Shown one piece after another: positions 1 to 8,468 of a stretch of DNA of 15,119 nt; position 1 is the stretch's first letter; every line of letters starts with the position of its first letter. The DNA is from Bacteroidales bacterium (GTDB taxonomy: Bacteria; Bacteroidota; Bacteroidia; Bacteroidales; Dysgonomonadaceae). Position numbers and translations under genes: made by a program. Below the pieces are notes generated by a model, which made no database searches, was not told where the DNA came from, and saw only the letters and a program-made list of their open reading frames with translations. The stretch is from NCBI GenBank assembly GCA_012728155.1, contig JAAYFR010000275.1:1-15119 (forward strand), written 5' to 3'.

Positions 1-2939
1 AAATTGAAGTAGTCAAAGCCCGAATTATTAACGTAAGGCTTTCAGAACGTACTGAAATGTTGGAAGAGGCCGTGATAGTAGCTTTTGGAAAACAATCAAA
101 AGAAAGTGTCGTATCATCTATTACGACAGTCAATACTGCCGATTTAAAAGTGCCATCCAGTAACTTAACCACTGCCCTTTCAGGTAAAATGGCCGGTTTG
201 ATAGCCTATCAGAGTACCGGTGCACCCGGAGAGGAGGACGCTCAATTTTTCGTACGCAGTGTCACCTCTTTTGGTAGTGGGCTCACTTCGCCGCTTATCC
301 TGATTGACAATGTTGAAATGACATCGAAAGATTTATCCAGGCTCAACCCTGACGATATTGCCAGTTTCTCCATATTGAAAGATGCTTCAGCAACAGCCTT
401 ATACGGTGCAAGAGGAGCCAACGGTGTAGTATTGGTAACAACAAAAGAGGGTAAGAAAGGAAGAGTAAATGTACAAGTTCGTGCGGAGACTTCAGTCTCA
501 ACTCCCACAACAAAAGTCGATTTAGTAGATCCGATTAGTTTTATGGAGTATTCGAATATAGCGAGCATGACACGTCACGGGGAACTTACCTATCCTCAAA
601 GTAAAATCGATCGAACAAGAGACCCTAATAGAAATCAATATGTATATCCCGCGGTCGATTGGAAAGATATTCTGACACGTGACCACTCTATGAATCATCG
701 GGCCAATATCAACCTCACCGGTGGTGGAGAGGCTGCAACCTATTATATTGCTGGTTCCTTTTCACAAGACAATGGCATTTTACAGGTTGACAAAATGAAT
801 CCTTTCAATTCCAATATAAATTTAAAAAAATATACTGTCCGTTCCAATGTAAATCTTAATCTGTCAAAAACATTGGAAGCAAAGGTGAGGGTAAGTGCCA
901 ATTTTGAAGATTATACAGGTCCTATTGGTGAATCTGGAAGTGGCGGTGCCAATACCTATGGAAAATCTCTCATCGCTAATCCTGTCTTATTTCCGCCAGC
1001 ATACGCTCCGGATAGAGAAACACAATATGTAAATCGAATTCTTTTTGGGAATCACTCTGACAGCGATTTTGGAGAAGGTACAGATCAGTACATCAATCCC
1101 TATGCAGATATTATGAAAGGATATGAAGATATGAGAAACAATACCCTCTTAACCCAATTGGAACTACATCAAAATCTGAACATGATTACCGATGGATTAA
1201 AAGCCCGTTTTATCGGAAGTATCACCCGTTACTCAGGTTTAAATATTCAGCGCAGTTATAAACCATTTTATTATCAATATATCAGAGGAACGCATAATCC
1301 AAGTGATTCCGAATTCCCATATAATCTAGCAGTTTTAAATCCCGAAGAAGGTTCCGATTTTATCGATTATAGTGCAGGAGATAAATATGTAAAATCAAGC
1401 TATTACGCAGAAGGTGCCATTTTATATAATAAGAGTTTTGCACAAAAACATGATCTCGGAGGACTTTTAGTCGGATCTGTCAAAGAGAATATGGATGGAA
1501 GCCCGTCAAATCTGGATTCATCTTTACCTTCAAGAAATGTGTCAGTTGCAGGGCGCTTTACTTATGGTTTTAACCAAACATATTTTGCGGAATTTAACTT
1601 TGGGTTAAATGGTTCTGAGCGATTTGATCCCTCGCATCGCTGGGGTTTTTTCCCCTCAATCGGGACAGGATGGCAACTTTCAAACGAAAAATTTTGGGAT
1701 AGAATAAGACAAGCGATTCCTACATTTAAATTGAGGGCAACTTATGGATTGGTCGGTAATGATGTGATTGTCGATGATACCGATCGTTTCTTCTTCACAT
1801 CAAATATCAATTTAAATGGTGCCGCAGCAGGTAGATTTGGAAACAATCCAAATTCACCATGGACTCGTCCCACAATAAATATTATAAGGTATGCCAATCC
1901 AAATATTACCTGGGAAGTTTCTTACAAAACTAATTTAGCCATTGAATTAGGTCTATTGAATAACGACTTGACTTTTATTGGTGAAGTTTATCACGAGAGA
2001 CGCACCAATATAGTTCAGCTTAGGCCAGATGTTCCTTCCACAATGGGTTTAGCTGCCGACATCAAGACCAATTACGGGGAAGCTGTTGGAAAAGGGATTG
2101 ATTTAACACTGGATTTTAATAAGGCTTATAGCAATTCATTATGGTATATTATCAGGGGTAATTTCACTTATGGAACAGCAAAAATTACAAAATATGATGA
2201 GTTGGATTACTCCGAAATTGCTCCTTGGTTATCTTTGGTGGGACAAAAAGTAGGACAGCAACGAGGTTATGTAGCCGAGCGGCTATTTATTGATGATGAA
2301 GAAGTAAAAAATTCGCCATTGCAAGAGGTTGCCACTGGAGGTGGCTATCAAGCGGGTGATATAAAATATCGAGACATCAATGGCGACGGAATTATCAATT
2401 CATATGATATTGTTCCCATGGGATATTCATCCACACCCGAAATTCAATACGGATTAGGAGGCTCTTTTGGTTATAAGGGCTTCGATTTCTCCATATTCTT
2501 CCAAGGATCATCGAGATATTCTTTCTTCTTGAATGCCACAAATATGGCACCTTTTGTTGAAGTAACCCAAGGCGGGAAAAAAGGGAATAGAGCCATGTTG
2601 AATTTTATTGCAGAAAGTGTGTGGACCGAAACCGATAGAGATGTGTATGCTAAATGGCCTAGGCTGTCACCGGATGCAGGCTCCACCGCTATAGGAAATA
2701 GGAACAATTTTGTAAGGAGCAACTATTGGATGCGCTCATTAGGTTTCATTCGCTTAAAGTCTTTAGAAATTGGGTATACAGCGCCGGAAATAAGAGGTGT
2801 CAAACCAAGAGTATATGCAAGCGGAACCAACTTGTTGACATTCTCTAATTTCAAATTGTGGGATCCGGAAATGGGGGGAAACGGCTTGGCATACCCCTTA
2901 CAACGGGTGTTTAACGTAGGTCTTCAACTTAATTTTTAA
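1..2939 (+). CDS. susC: SusC/RagA-type TonB-dependent outer-membrane receptor (5' partial)
   Basis: This is the outer-membrane beta-barrel that imports oligosaccharides with energy from TonB. The frame is open from position 3 to the stop at 2939, so the gene begins outside the window and the ATG at 57 is internal. The signal peptide and most of the N-terminal carboxypeptidase-regulatory-like domain are missing. From about nt 57 the plug domain begins with EEAVIVAFGKQSKESVV, the counterpart of the usual EVVVVGYGTQKK segment. The SusC signature follows at about nt 372-440, containing LKDASATALYGARGANGVV. The rest is aromatic-rich barrel strands, ending in the typical C-terminal FNVGLQLNF with a terminal Phe. 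About 978 codons are visible, so the full protein would be somewhat over 1,000 residues, normal for the family. The SusD partner starts 17 nt downstream. The substrate cannot be read from the sequence. Confidence 0.95.
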   Translation, partial: IEVVKARIINVRLSERTEMLEEAVIVAFGKQSKESVVSSITTVNTADLKVPSSNLTTALSGKMAGLIAYQSTGAPGEEDAQFFVRSVTSFGSGLTSPLILIDNVEMTSKDLSRLNPDDIASFSILKDASATALYGARGANGVVLVTTKEGKKGRVNVQVRAETSVSTPTTKVDLVDPISFMEYSNIASMTRHGELTYPQSKIDRTRDPNRNQYVYPAVDWKDILTRDHSMNHRANINLTGGGEAATYYIAGSFSQDNGILQVDKMNPFNSNINLKKYTVRSNVNLNLSKTLEAKVRVSANFEDYTGPIGESGSGGANTYGKSLIANPVLFPPAYAPDRETQYVNRILFGNHSDSDFGEGTDQYINPYADIMKGYEDMRNNTLLTQLELHQNLNMITDGLKARFIGSITRYSGLNIQRSYKPFYYQYIRGTHNPSDSEFPYNLAVLNPEEGSDFIDYSAGDKYVKSSYYAEGAILYNKSFAQKHDLGGLLVGSVKENMDGSPSNLDSSLPSRNVSVAGRFTYGFNQTYFAEFNFGLNGSERFDPSHRWGFFPSIGTGWQLSNEKFWDRIRQAIPTFKLRATYGLVGNDVIVDDTDRFFFTSNINLNGAAAGRFGNNPNSPWTRPTINIIRYANPNITWEVSYKTNLAIELGLLNNDLTFIGEVYHERRTNIVQLRPDVPSTMGLAADIKTNYGEAVGKGIDLTLDFNKAYSNSLWYIIRGNFTYGTAKITKYDELDYSEIAPWLSLVGQKVGQQRGYVAERLFIDDEEVKNSPLQEVATGGGYQAGDIKYRDINGDGIINSYDIVPMGYSSTPEIQYGLGGSFGYKGFDFSIFFQGSSRYSFFLNATNMAPFVEVTQGGKKGNRAMLNFIAESVWTETDRDVYAKWPRLSPDAGSTAIGNRNNFVRSNYWMRSLGFIRLKSLEIGYTAPEIRGVKPRVYASGTNLLTFSNFKLWDPEMGGNGLAYPLQRVFNVGLQLNF

Positions 2940-2956
2940 CTATAAAAACAAATACA

Positions 2957-4972
2957 ATGAGAAAAATATATTCCTATTTGATTTTTATCTTCCTGTTCGC
3001 TATGTTCGGTTGTAATCACTATCTTGATATTTTACCGGATGATAAAGCCGAATTGAAAGATGCATTTAAAGATAAATATAACACTGAAAAATATCTCTTT
3101 ACTTGTTACAATAGTCTTCCTACCTATGCCTCTCCAACGAATACATTAGGGATTTCAGGTGGAGGAGATATTATCTATAGCGAACGAAATACTGGCGGAG
3201 GATTTTCTGCCGGCCTTCCTACCCCCATGATAGCTTTTTTGAAGGGTAATAATGCAGCGAGTCCTTATATGAACTTTTGGGATGGGACTAATGGAGCCCC
3301 CAAAAACCTCTGGCAAGGAATCAGGCATTGTAATATCTTTTTAGAGGGAATTTTATTGGAAAATGGAGGCCCACGGGATTTAGATGAATGGACCAGATCC
3401 CGATGGATTGCAGAAGCGAAATCAATCAAAGCCTATTTACATTTTTATCTTTTTCAGCTTTACGGTCCAATTCCAATTATTGATGAGGCTGTGGCTATTT
3501 CTGAAAAAGGTGATAAAGTAAATGTACATCGGGAGCCAACTGATAAAGTGGTAGATTATATTGTAAATCTATTAGACGAGGCAATAGAAAATCTTCCATC
3601 TATGAATGAATTAGATGTGGTAAGTGAATTTGGAAGATTTACCAAAACCATTGCACTGTCCATTAAGGCAAAGACATTGGTATTGGCAGCAAGTCCTATT
3701 TTTAACAATAACAACTACTATTCCGGTTATAAAGATAAAAGGGGAATTGAACTCTTCCCTACTGGTGACAGCAATGAGAGATGGGAAAGGGCATTGGAAG
3801 CCTGTGACATTGCCTGTCGAGCCGCAGAGGAAGAAGGTGCTATCATTCTTATTACTACTGACGGGGGAAACAATGCCATCAGAGGTACCAACATTACAAA
3901 TATCAATGATACTACCAAGGCAATGGTAAGCCTTCGTCAAGCAGTAACGGAGTCATGGAATCCTGAAGTAATCTGGGCAGTCAATGAAAGTACAACCACA
4001 TTACAGAGATTTGCGACCATGTTAAGTAATGATGAATGGTTTAATTTGGCTGGATCAGGAGGAGGAGATATCGGACAACGCCATTCACCAACATTGAATG
4101 TAGTGGAACTGTTTTATTCCTCAAATGGAATTCCCATTGACGAGGATGCAGACTGGGAGAAAAACGGTTGGTATCAAAACAGATACAACACCCAGCTTTC
4201 CGACACAGAGCATAGTAAATATTTTATTAAAAAAGGACAAGAAACAGCGATTTTACATTTTAACCGTTCATTGCGTTTTTATGCGTCTGTTGGTTTCGAT
4301 GGTGGAATTTGGGAAGGAAGGGAAAAAACTCTGGCTGATGCCTCCTATCCCAGCATGATAAGGCATATGGGGAGCGGATTCAAACATTCAGAAACATATG
4401 GAGGATATCCTTACGCCGGTTATTTAGCGAAAAAATTGAGCCATTTAAAAACAACCTATACAGAGACTGGGGTTACTTTAGTAAGAGAAAATTATTCTTT
4501 CCCAATTATTCGATTGGCTGATATGTATCTATTATTGGCAGAGTGTTTAAATGAAGTGGGAGGTCCACAGAAAACCGATTCCAAGGGATTAAATGCCTAT
4601 TACTATTTAGATCTGATCAGAGCAAGAGTGGGTATGGAAGGTGTTGTCGAGAGTTGGAATAAATATGCCATTAGTAGCCACAAGAACAAACCGAATGATG
4701 TCAATGGATTAAGGCAAATTATTCGTAGAGAACGACTAAATGAATTAGCATTTGAAGGCTATTTCTATTACGATGTAAGAAGGTGGTTGATAGCAGAAGA
4801 GATGTTCAATCAACCCATATTGGGCTGGAACAAAGATGGGGAAAACAAAAGGGATTTCTATAATATACGTGTCTTGTTACAACCACGTTTTTCAATGAGA
4901 GATTATCTGATGCCAATCAGAACAAATTCATTGCTGCAAAATCCCAATCTTGTACAAAATCCGGGATGGTAA
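2957..4972 (+). CDS. susD: SusD/RagB family nutrient-binding outer-membrane lipoprotein
   Basis: SusD proteins form the lid on the SusC barrel and bind glycan at the cell surface. The 671-residue product starts with a lipoprotein signal peptide ending in LFAMFGC, with the lipidated Cys at residue 19. An acidic stretch (LDILPDD) soon after it fits a surface-export signal. The family core is visible at residues 152-175, AEAKSIKAYLHFYLFQLYG followed by PIPII. The C-terminal TPR-like part includes LADMYLLLAECLNEVGG and, near residues 590-611, ERLNELAFEGYFYYDVRRW. The end, PIRTNSLLQNPNLVQNPGW, is the standard SusD terminus. The start follows an A-rich stretch (AAACAAATACAATG) with no Shine-Dalgarno site, as usual in Bacteroidota. 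It lies 17 nt after SusC and is surely co-transcribed. A length of 671 is at the long end for SusD. Confidence 0.95.
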   Translation: MRKIYSYLIFIFLFAMFGCNHYLDILPDDKAELKDAFKDKYNTEKYLFTCYNSLPTYASPTNTLGISGGGDIIYSERNTGGGFSAGLPTPMIAFLKGNNAASPYMNFWDGTNGAPKNLWQGIRHCNIFLEGILLENGGPRDLDEWTRSRWIAEAKSIKAYLHFYLFQLYGPIPIIDEAVAISEKGDKVNVHREPTDKVVDYIVNLLDEAIENLPSMNELDVVSEFGRFTKTIALSIKAKTLVLAASPIFNNNNYYSGYKDKRGIELFPTGDSNERWERALEACDIACRAAEEEGAIILITTDGGNNAIRGTNITNINDTTKAMVSLRQAVTESWNPEVIWAVNESTTTLQRFATMLSNDEWFNLAGSGGGDIGQRHSPTLNVVELFYSSNGIPIDEDADWEKNGWYQNRYNTQLSDTEHSKYFIKKGQETAILHFNRSLRFYASVGFDGGIWEGREKTLADASYPSMIRHMGSGFKHSETYGGYPYAGYLAKKLSHLKTTYTETGVTLVRENYSFPIIRLADMYLLLAECLNEVGGPQKTDSKGLNAYYYLDLIRARVGMEGVVESWNKYAISSHKNKPNDVNGLRQIIRRERLNELAFEGYFYYDVRRWLIAEEMFNQPILGWNKDGENKRDFYNIRVLLQPRFSMRDYLMPIRTNSLLQNPNLVQNPGW

Positions 4973-5011
4973 TTACTGTAAATATTAGTGTTTATCCTAA
5001 AATATAGAAAA

Positions 5012-6367
5012 ATGAATCAATATATACATTCTTTTTTAGCCGCAATAATAAGTTCACTACTATTGGTTGCTTGTGCAGATTCTTATTCCGGTATTGAGCA
5101 AATTAAAACAAGCTCGGAGAAACCGGAAAAGATAACGGTCAATGAGGTAATCTCAAAATCTGGAGCATTAGAGATATATTTTACTTTGCCAAAAGGGAAT
5201 CCTCATATTGCCCAAGTTGTTGCTAGTTATATCAACAAACAAGGTAAGAAAATGGAATTTAAAGTTTCAAGATACAGTTCTTCTATTTTAGTAGAAGGGT
5301 TTACCGGTACAAATGAAGTGACAGTAGAATTAACCTGTATAGACAATAGTGGCAATGAATCAGATATTACTACAGTGAAGGCGGCTCCGTTACTTTCACC
5401 CGTTGAAATTGCATTTAATACAATGCATATTGAACCAGCTTTTGGTGGTATCAAAGTGGAATGGCAGAATAAAGAGGCAAACCCTTTTGTAATTCATGTT
5501 TTAAACGAAGACACCTTACAGGTGGGAGTAGTCTCATTGGCAGAAGATCTTAATAAAGCTATATATTCCACAGACTCAACCAACACCTTTGCCTATGTTC
5601 GGCATTACCCGGCTATAGAGCAAAAATTTGGTTTTATTGTCTCTGATAAATGGGGTAATAGAACAGATACTTTGGTTAAGTCCCTAATTCCCTATAAGGA
5701 AGAAAAGATTGATTATAGTTATGTAAAAGCTGTCACCTTTTTTAATCCTACCTTTTATGGAGGAAGTCGGAATTGGGATGATTGGGCCATAAATCCTGCA
5801 ACAGGAATTCAAAATGATGGGAATTGTCATGGTACAGGTAATGCACCGCAAACAATTTTTAATGGAGTGAGAACAGGAGTTCTCTTTTATTGCTATAAGT
5901 TTGTGAAAAACTTAAAAGACCCCGATCCTGCTAACCAGATAATGGTACAAGATGTGTATGCAACTTATGATTTAAATATGAATGTACGATTAAGCCGAGT
6001 TATCATATTCCCACGACCTACTATCACTTACACCTATAATAGATCAAGCCCAAAACGCTTTCGAATATGGGGTACCGACGACACCAACAACCAAAGATGG
6101 TCAAAATTCCCAGAAGGTTGGACTTTAATTGGTGAATACGTAGGAGTAGAACCGGTAGATAGGGACAATCTAACAGCTGAAGAAATTGAATATTTTAATT
6201 ATAATCAGGAGTACACAATCAGTGAAGGGAATGTAAACCCAAATGCAGAGCCAACGGCAAGTTTCCGCTATATGCGGCTACAATTGATGGAATCTTATAA
6301 TCCATTAATCCAATACTATACGATTAATGAGTTTGAAATGTATGGAGACGTACTGGAATATTATTAA
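5012..6367 (+). CDS. DUF4959-DUF5126-DUF5000 lipoprotein, probable surface glycan-binding protein
   Basis: The 451-residue product is probably an accessory carbohydrate-binding lipoprotein of the SusCD complex. I chose the ATG at 5012. A GTG at 4988 would add eight residues in front of an already complete signal peptide. The lipobox is LLLVAC with Cys at residue 21. Three regions follow. Residues about 22-125 resemble DUF4959 (GALEIYFTLPKGNPHIAQV, then SSSILVEGF and CIDNSGNES). Residues about 127-228 resemble DUF5126 (FGGIKVEWQNKEANPF, then FIVSDKWGNRTDT). Residues about 300-448 resemble DUF5000, a discoidin-like (F5/8 type C) beta-sandwich with RLSRVIIFPR, KRFRIWGTDD, FRYMRLQLMES and YTINEFEMYG. 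Domain names come from memory of family consensus patterns. The order matches lipoproteins routinely found after SusD genes. It lies 39 nt after susD and 29 nt before the next gene, so it belongs to the same operon. The ligand is unknown. Confidence 0.85.
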   Translation: MNQYIHSFLAAIISSLLLVACADSYSGIEQIKTSSEKPEKITVNEVISKSGALEIYFTLPKGNPHIAQVVASYINKQGKKMEFKVSRYSSSILVEGFTGTNEVTVELTCIDNSGNESDITTVKAAPLLSPVEIAFNTMHIEPAFGGIKVEWQNKEANPFVIHVLNEDTLQVGVVSLAEDLNKAIYSTDSTNTFAYVRHYPAIEQKFGFIVSDKWGNRTDTLVKSLIPYKEEKIDYSYVKAVTFFNPTFYGGSRNWDDWAINPATGIQNDGNCHGTGNAPQTIFNGVRTGVLFYCYKFVKNLKDPDPANQIMVQDVYATYDLNMNVRLSRVIIFPRPTITYTYNRSSPKRFRIWGTDDTNNQRWSKFPEGWTLIGEYVGVEPVDRDNLTAEEIEYFNYNQEYTISEGNVNPNAEPTASFRYMRLQLMESYNPLIQYYTINEFEMYGDVLEYY

Positions 6368-6396
6368 GCTGGTTTTTTATATTAAAAGTTAAAGTT

Positions 6397-7092
6397 ATGA
6401 GTAAATATATATTTAGAATAACAGTTTTGCTGTCCCTCTTCCTTGTAAGTTGCGATAATGTGAATGATCTATTAAATCAATACACGAAGGATGGACCAAT
6501 TATTTATGCGGCAAAAGTAAATGAGATAAATACACAGTCTGGATATTATCGCTTTAAGATAAACCTTTATCCGGCTGAAGACATAAACCGATCCCACTGC
6601 ATTTTGAGTTGGAATATAACAGGGGACACTCGAGATTCCATTAAAATTGATTATAGTCCAAACAATTACGATAATGAATTAGAATGTTATTATATTATCG
6701 TTGATGGTCCGTCTACTCATGGTATTCAAGGAAATTTAGAAATTAGCGCCCAGAATATAGATGCTTTTGGTAACAAATCTTTAATTGAGATTGGGAGTGC
6801 CTATATTTATGGAGAAGATTATATTTCATCGTTGCTAAATGCACAAGTTCGTATTTCTTCTACAGTTGATGAGATTACTTTTGAACAAAAAATTGGTGCT
6901 GTGGGTAATCTGTTAAGCTATCAACAGAAAAATGGTAATTTCACTGACGAAGTTTTTGTCACCGATAATAGTTATCCATTAATTGATGCGAAATCAGGAG
7001 GCTTAATACGGAGTAAAACCAGATATCTGGTCAATGAAACCGATATTGATATGCTTGACGTGGCTGAATATTTAGAGACAGAAATTCCATAA
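6397..7092 (+). CDS. DUF4998-like lipoprotein, accessory to the SusCD complex
   Basis: This small exported protein (231 residues) has a lipoprotein signal peptide, ITVLLSLFLVSC, with the lipidated Cys at residue 19 followed by Asp-Asn. The next part (KDGPIIYAAKVNEINTQSGYY) and the short beta-strand pattern after it resemble DUF4998 proteins, which usually accompany DUF5000 lipoproteins in PULs. I see no catalytic motif. The C-terminal half (from about residue 150) is rich in Asn, Thr and Asp and predicts mostly beta structure. It is probably a surface glycan-binding or complex-stabilising subunit, inferred from position and family resemblance only. It is the most AT-rich gene of the window by eye. 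It is the last gene before a strong hairpin that begins 11 nt past its stop codon, so it probably ends the main susCD transcript. Confidence 0.75.
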   Translation: MSKYIFRITVLLSLFLVSCDNVNDLLNQYTKDGPIIYAAKVNEINTQSGYYRFKINLYPAEDINRSHCILSWNITGDTRDSIKIDYSPNNYDNELECYYIIVDGPSTHGIQGNLEISAQNIDAFGNKSLIEIGSAYIYGEDYISSLLNAQVRISSTVDEITFEQKIGAVGNLLSYQQKNGNFTDEVFVTDNSYPLIDAKSGGLIRSKTRYLVNETDIDMLDVAEYLETEIP

Positions 7093-7102
7093 ATTCTATC
7101 AG

Positions 7103-7151
7103 ATTTAAAATAATCATTATTCCCTTCGGGTGAATAATGATTATTTTAAAT
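7103..7151. terminator. Long palindromic hairpin with UUCG loop, probable (bidirectional) terminator
   Basis: Two 20-base arms (7103-7122 and 7132-7151) are perfect reverse complements. Inside them, CCTTCGGG closes with a C(UUCG)G tetraloop, leaving one bulged T at 7131. The arms are almost pure A/T apart from the inner C/G pairs. There is no separate T-run, but the descending arm itself contains TTATTTTAAAT. The structure is symmetrical, so it would also form on the other strand. It lies between the four binding/uptake genes and the enzyme genes. It could end the transcript or, by partial readthrough and 3'-end protection, raise susCD mRNA relative to the enzymes. Confidence 0.75.
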
Positions 7152-7195
7152 ATCAGAGATCCTATACACCAAAATGTAAAAAATAAAATAATCAT

Positions 7196-8227
7196 ATGAA
7201 AAGAATCAATTTATTCACACAGGTATTGATATTGATGTTGATAACCACCTCTTCTTGTCAACAAGGTCTCTATAAAAAAAACAGCACCAGCGAAGCTGTA
7301 CAAGAAGCTGCTCAAATAATGAAGCAGTTCAGAAAAACCTCTCCATTCCTATTAGACGAAGAGAGGTTGGCACTTTGGGGCATACTCGAAGCTTATTCCA
7401 ATAGTCTGGAGAACACCACATTCATAAAATATATGGAAAGCAGCGAAGAGGAGGCAGTCAATATGGAAGATACCATACCCATGATATACTTCTATAGAGA
7501 AGCTTTTGACAAAGTGCTTCATGAAGTAAAGCAGACTAAAGTTGAAGCGGGAACTACCCTGGTTTGGTTGCTTTATAATATGGGATTTGTGGTTAAGACC
7601 CCTTCCGGCTGTTTTGGAATCGACATTGATCATCGATTGGCAGAACAGTTAGAACCCTATCTCGATTTCCTCTTCATCACCCACAATCACAGGGATCATT
7701 TTTCTCCCAAGTTACTGGAGGCGATGAACAACAATGGGAAACCCATATTGTCGAATTTCTACGAGAAGGATCAGAGATATCTTTCCACAACAGCCACCAA
7801 CTATACAATTGGGGACTTTACCATCCATACCGACATCTCGGATCATCTTACCAACCCAAAGCTTCCTGATTTCGTAACTCTGTTCCGAATCGATTGTGGT
7901 GAGGATTCAGGAAATTTCTCCATTCTTCATTGTGGCGATTCGGGTTTCAATCCGGAGCATTTCAAGAATGTGCAGGGAGCCGTAAGCATGGTTGTTCTCC
8001 GGTGGGGAGCACCCCGAGAAAGTAACATTCTGGGTAGTGGCGAAGGACAAGTGGAGACCAATTACGCTGCACTATCCCATTTAATAGAATTAAGGCATAA
8101 ACCCTATCCGCATGGTCAAGCATCCATCAGCAAAACACTTGAACATCTTCCCACGGTTAAATGTGAGAATACCATTCTTCCATTTTGGGGAGAAAAAATG
8201 ACATGGAAAGATGGGAGATTGTATTAA
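7196..8227 (+). CDS. Exported metallo-beta-lactamase-fold hydrolase (UlaG-like), probable lipoprotein
   Basis: The 343-residue protein starts with a signal peptide (FTQVLILMLITTSSC). Cys21 after TSS suggests lipidation, although the lipobox lacks the usual Leu at -3. Residues about 22-115 form a helical, charged extension outside the metallo-beta-lactamase core. The core starts near residue 118 (GTTLVWLLYNMGFVVKT). It carries the metal-binding motif HNHRDH at residues 163-168, a further His in SDHL (residue 217), HCGDSG with His245 and Asp248, and a late His306 in PHGQ. Together these could complete a di-metal site. The ordering resembles UlaG-type lactonase/phosphodiesterase-like members rather than antibiotic-hydrolysing enzymes. 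The substrate is unknown; an ester, lactone or phosphoester on the imported glycan is a guess. It follows the hairpin by 44 nt with no recognisable TAnnTTTG element, so it may depend on readthrough. Confidence 0.8.
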   Translation: MKRINLFTQVLILMLITTSSCQQGLYKKNSTSEAVQEAAQIMKQFRKTSPFLLDEERLALWGILEAYSNSLENTTFIKYMESSEEEAVNMEDTIPMIYFYREAFDKVLHEVKQTKVEAGTTLVWLLYNMGFVVKTPSGCFGIDIDHRLAEQLEPYLDFLFITHNHRDHFSPKLLEAMNNNGKPILSNFYEKDQRYLSTTATNYTIGDFTIHTDISDHLTNPKLPDFVTLFRIDCGEDSGNFSILHCGDSGFNPEHFKNVQGAVSMVVLRWGAPRESNILGSGEGQVETNYAALSHLIELRHKPYPHGQASISKTLEHLPTVKCENTILPFWGEKMTWKDGRLY

Positions 8228-8290
8228 AGAAATACTCATATAAAAATCCCTCAGCAAAGCAATCTTTACTTTCAACTTTTGATTTTTCCA

Positions 8291-8298
8291 TACCTTTG
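8291..8298 (+). promoter_or_regulatory. Putative Bacteroidota -7 element (TACCTTTG) ahead of the PHP-like gene
   Basis: TACCTTTG matches the Bacteroidota -7 consensus TAnnTTTG exactly and lies in the 241-nt gap between the metallo-hydrolase and PHP-like genes. The -33 partner is imperfect: CTTTA at 8264-8268, with 22 nt of spacing. A start just after 8300 would give a leader of roughly 160 nt. An eight-base match in AT-rich DNA can occur by chance, so this is tentative. Confidence 0.4.
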
Positions 8299-8335
8299 TC
8301 CCGTCACATATTTTATGGTTTGGAATTATCATTAA

Positions 8336-8359
8336 GATATTCATCCCGAATGGAATATC
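8336..8359 (+). other. Weak hairpin in the leader of the PHP-like gene
   Basis: GATATTC (8336-8342) and GAATATC (8353-8359) form a 7-bp stem around a 10-nt loop, and inner AT pairs could shorten the loop. It lies within the presumed untranslated leader of the gene starting at 8469. No known riboswitch or T-box pattern is recognisable in this 241-nt gap, which otherwise holds only the putative promoter. The hairpin may be coincidental. Confidence 0.25.
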
Positions 8360-8468
8360 CGATAAATTATGTTGATTTTTCAAATCTTTTCCAAATAATC
8401 GCCCCCGAGTTTTTAACTGCGAAATATGAGTAGATAATTTATACAAATCAATACAAAATAAAACGGAT

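Noticed and set aside
8185..8433. Small + strand frame (82 codons) starting within the MBL-fold gene and filling part of the following gap
   Set aside because: It overlaps the conserved end of the MBL-fold protein in another frame, lacks a signal peptide or motif, and the gap more plausibly holds a promoter and leader.
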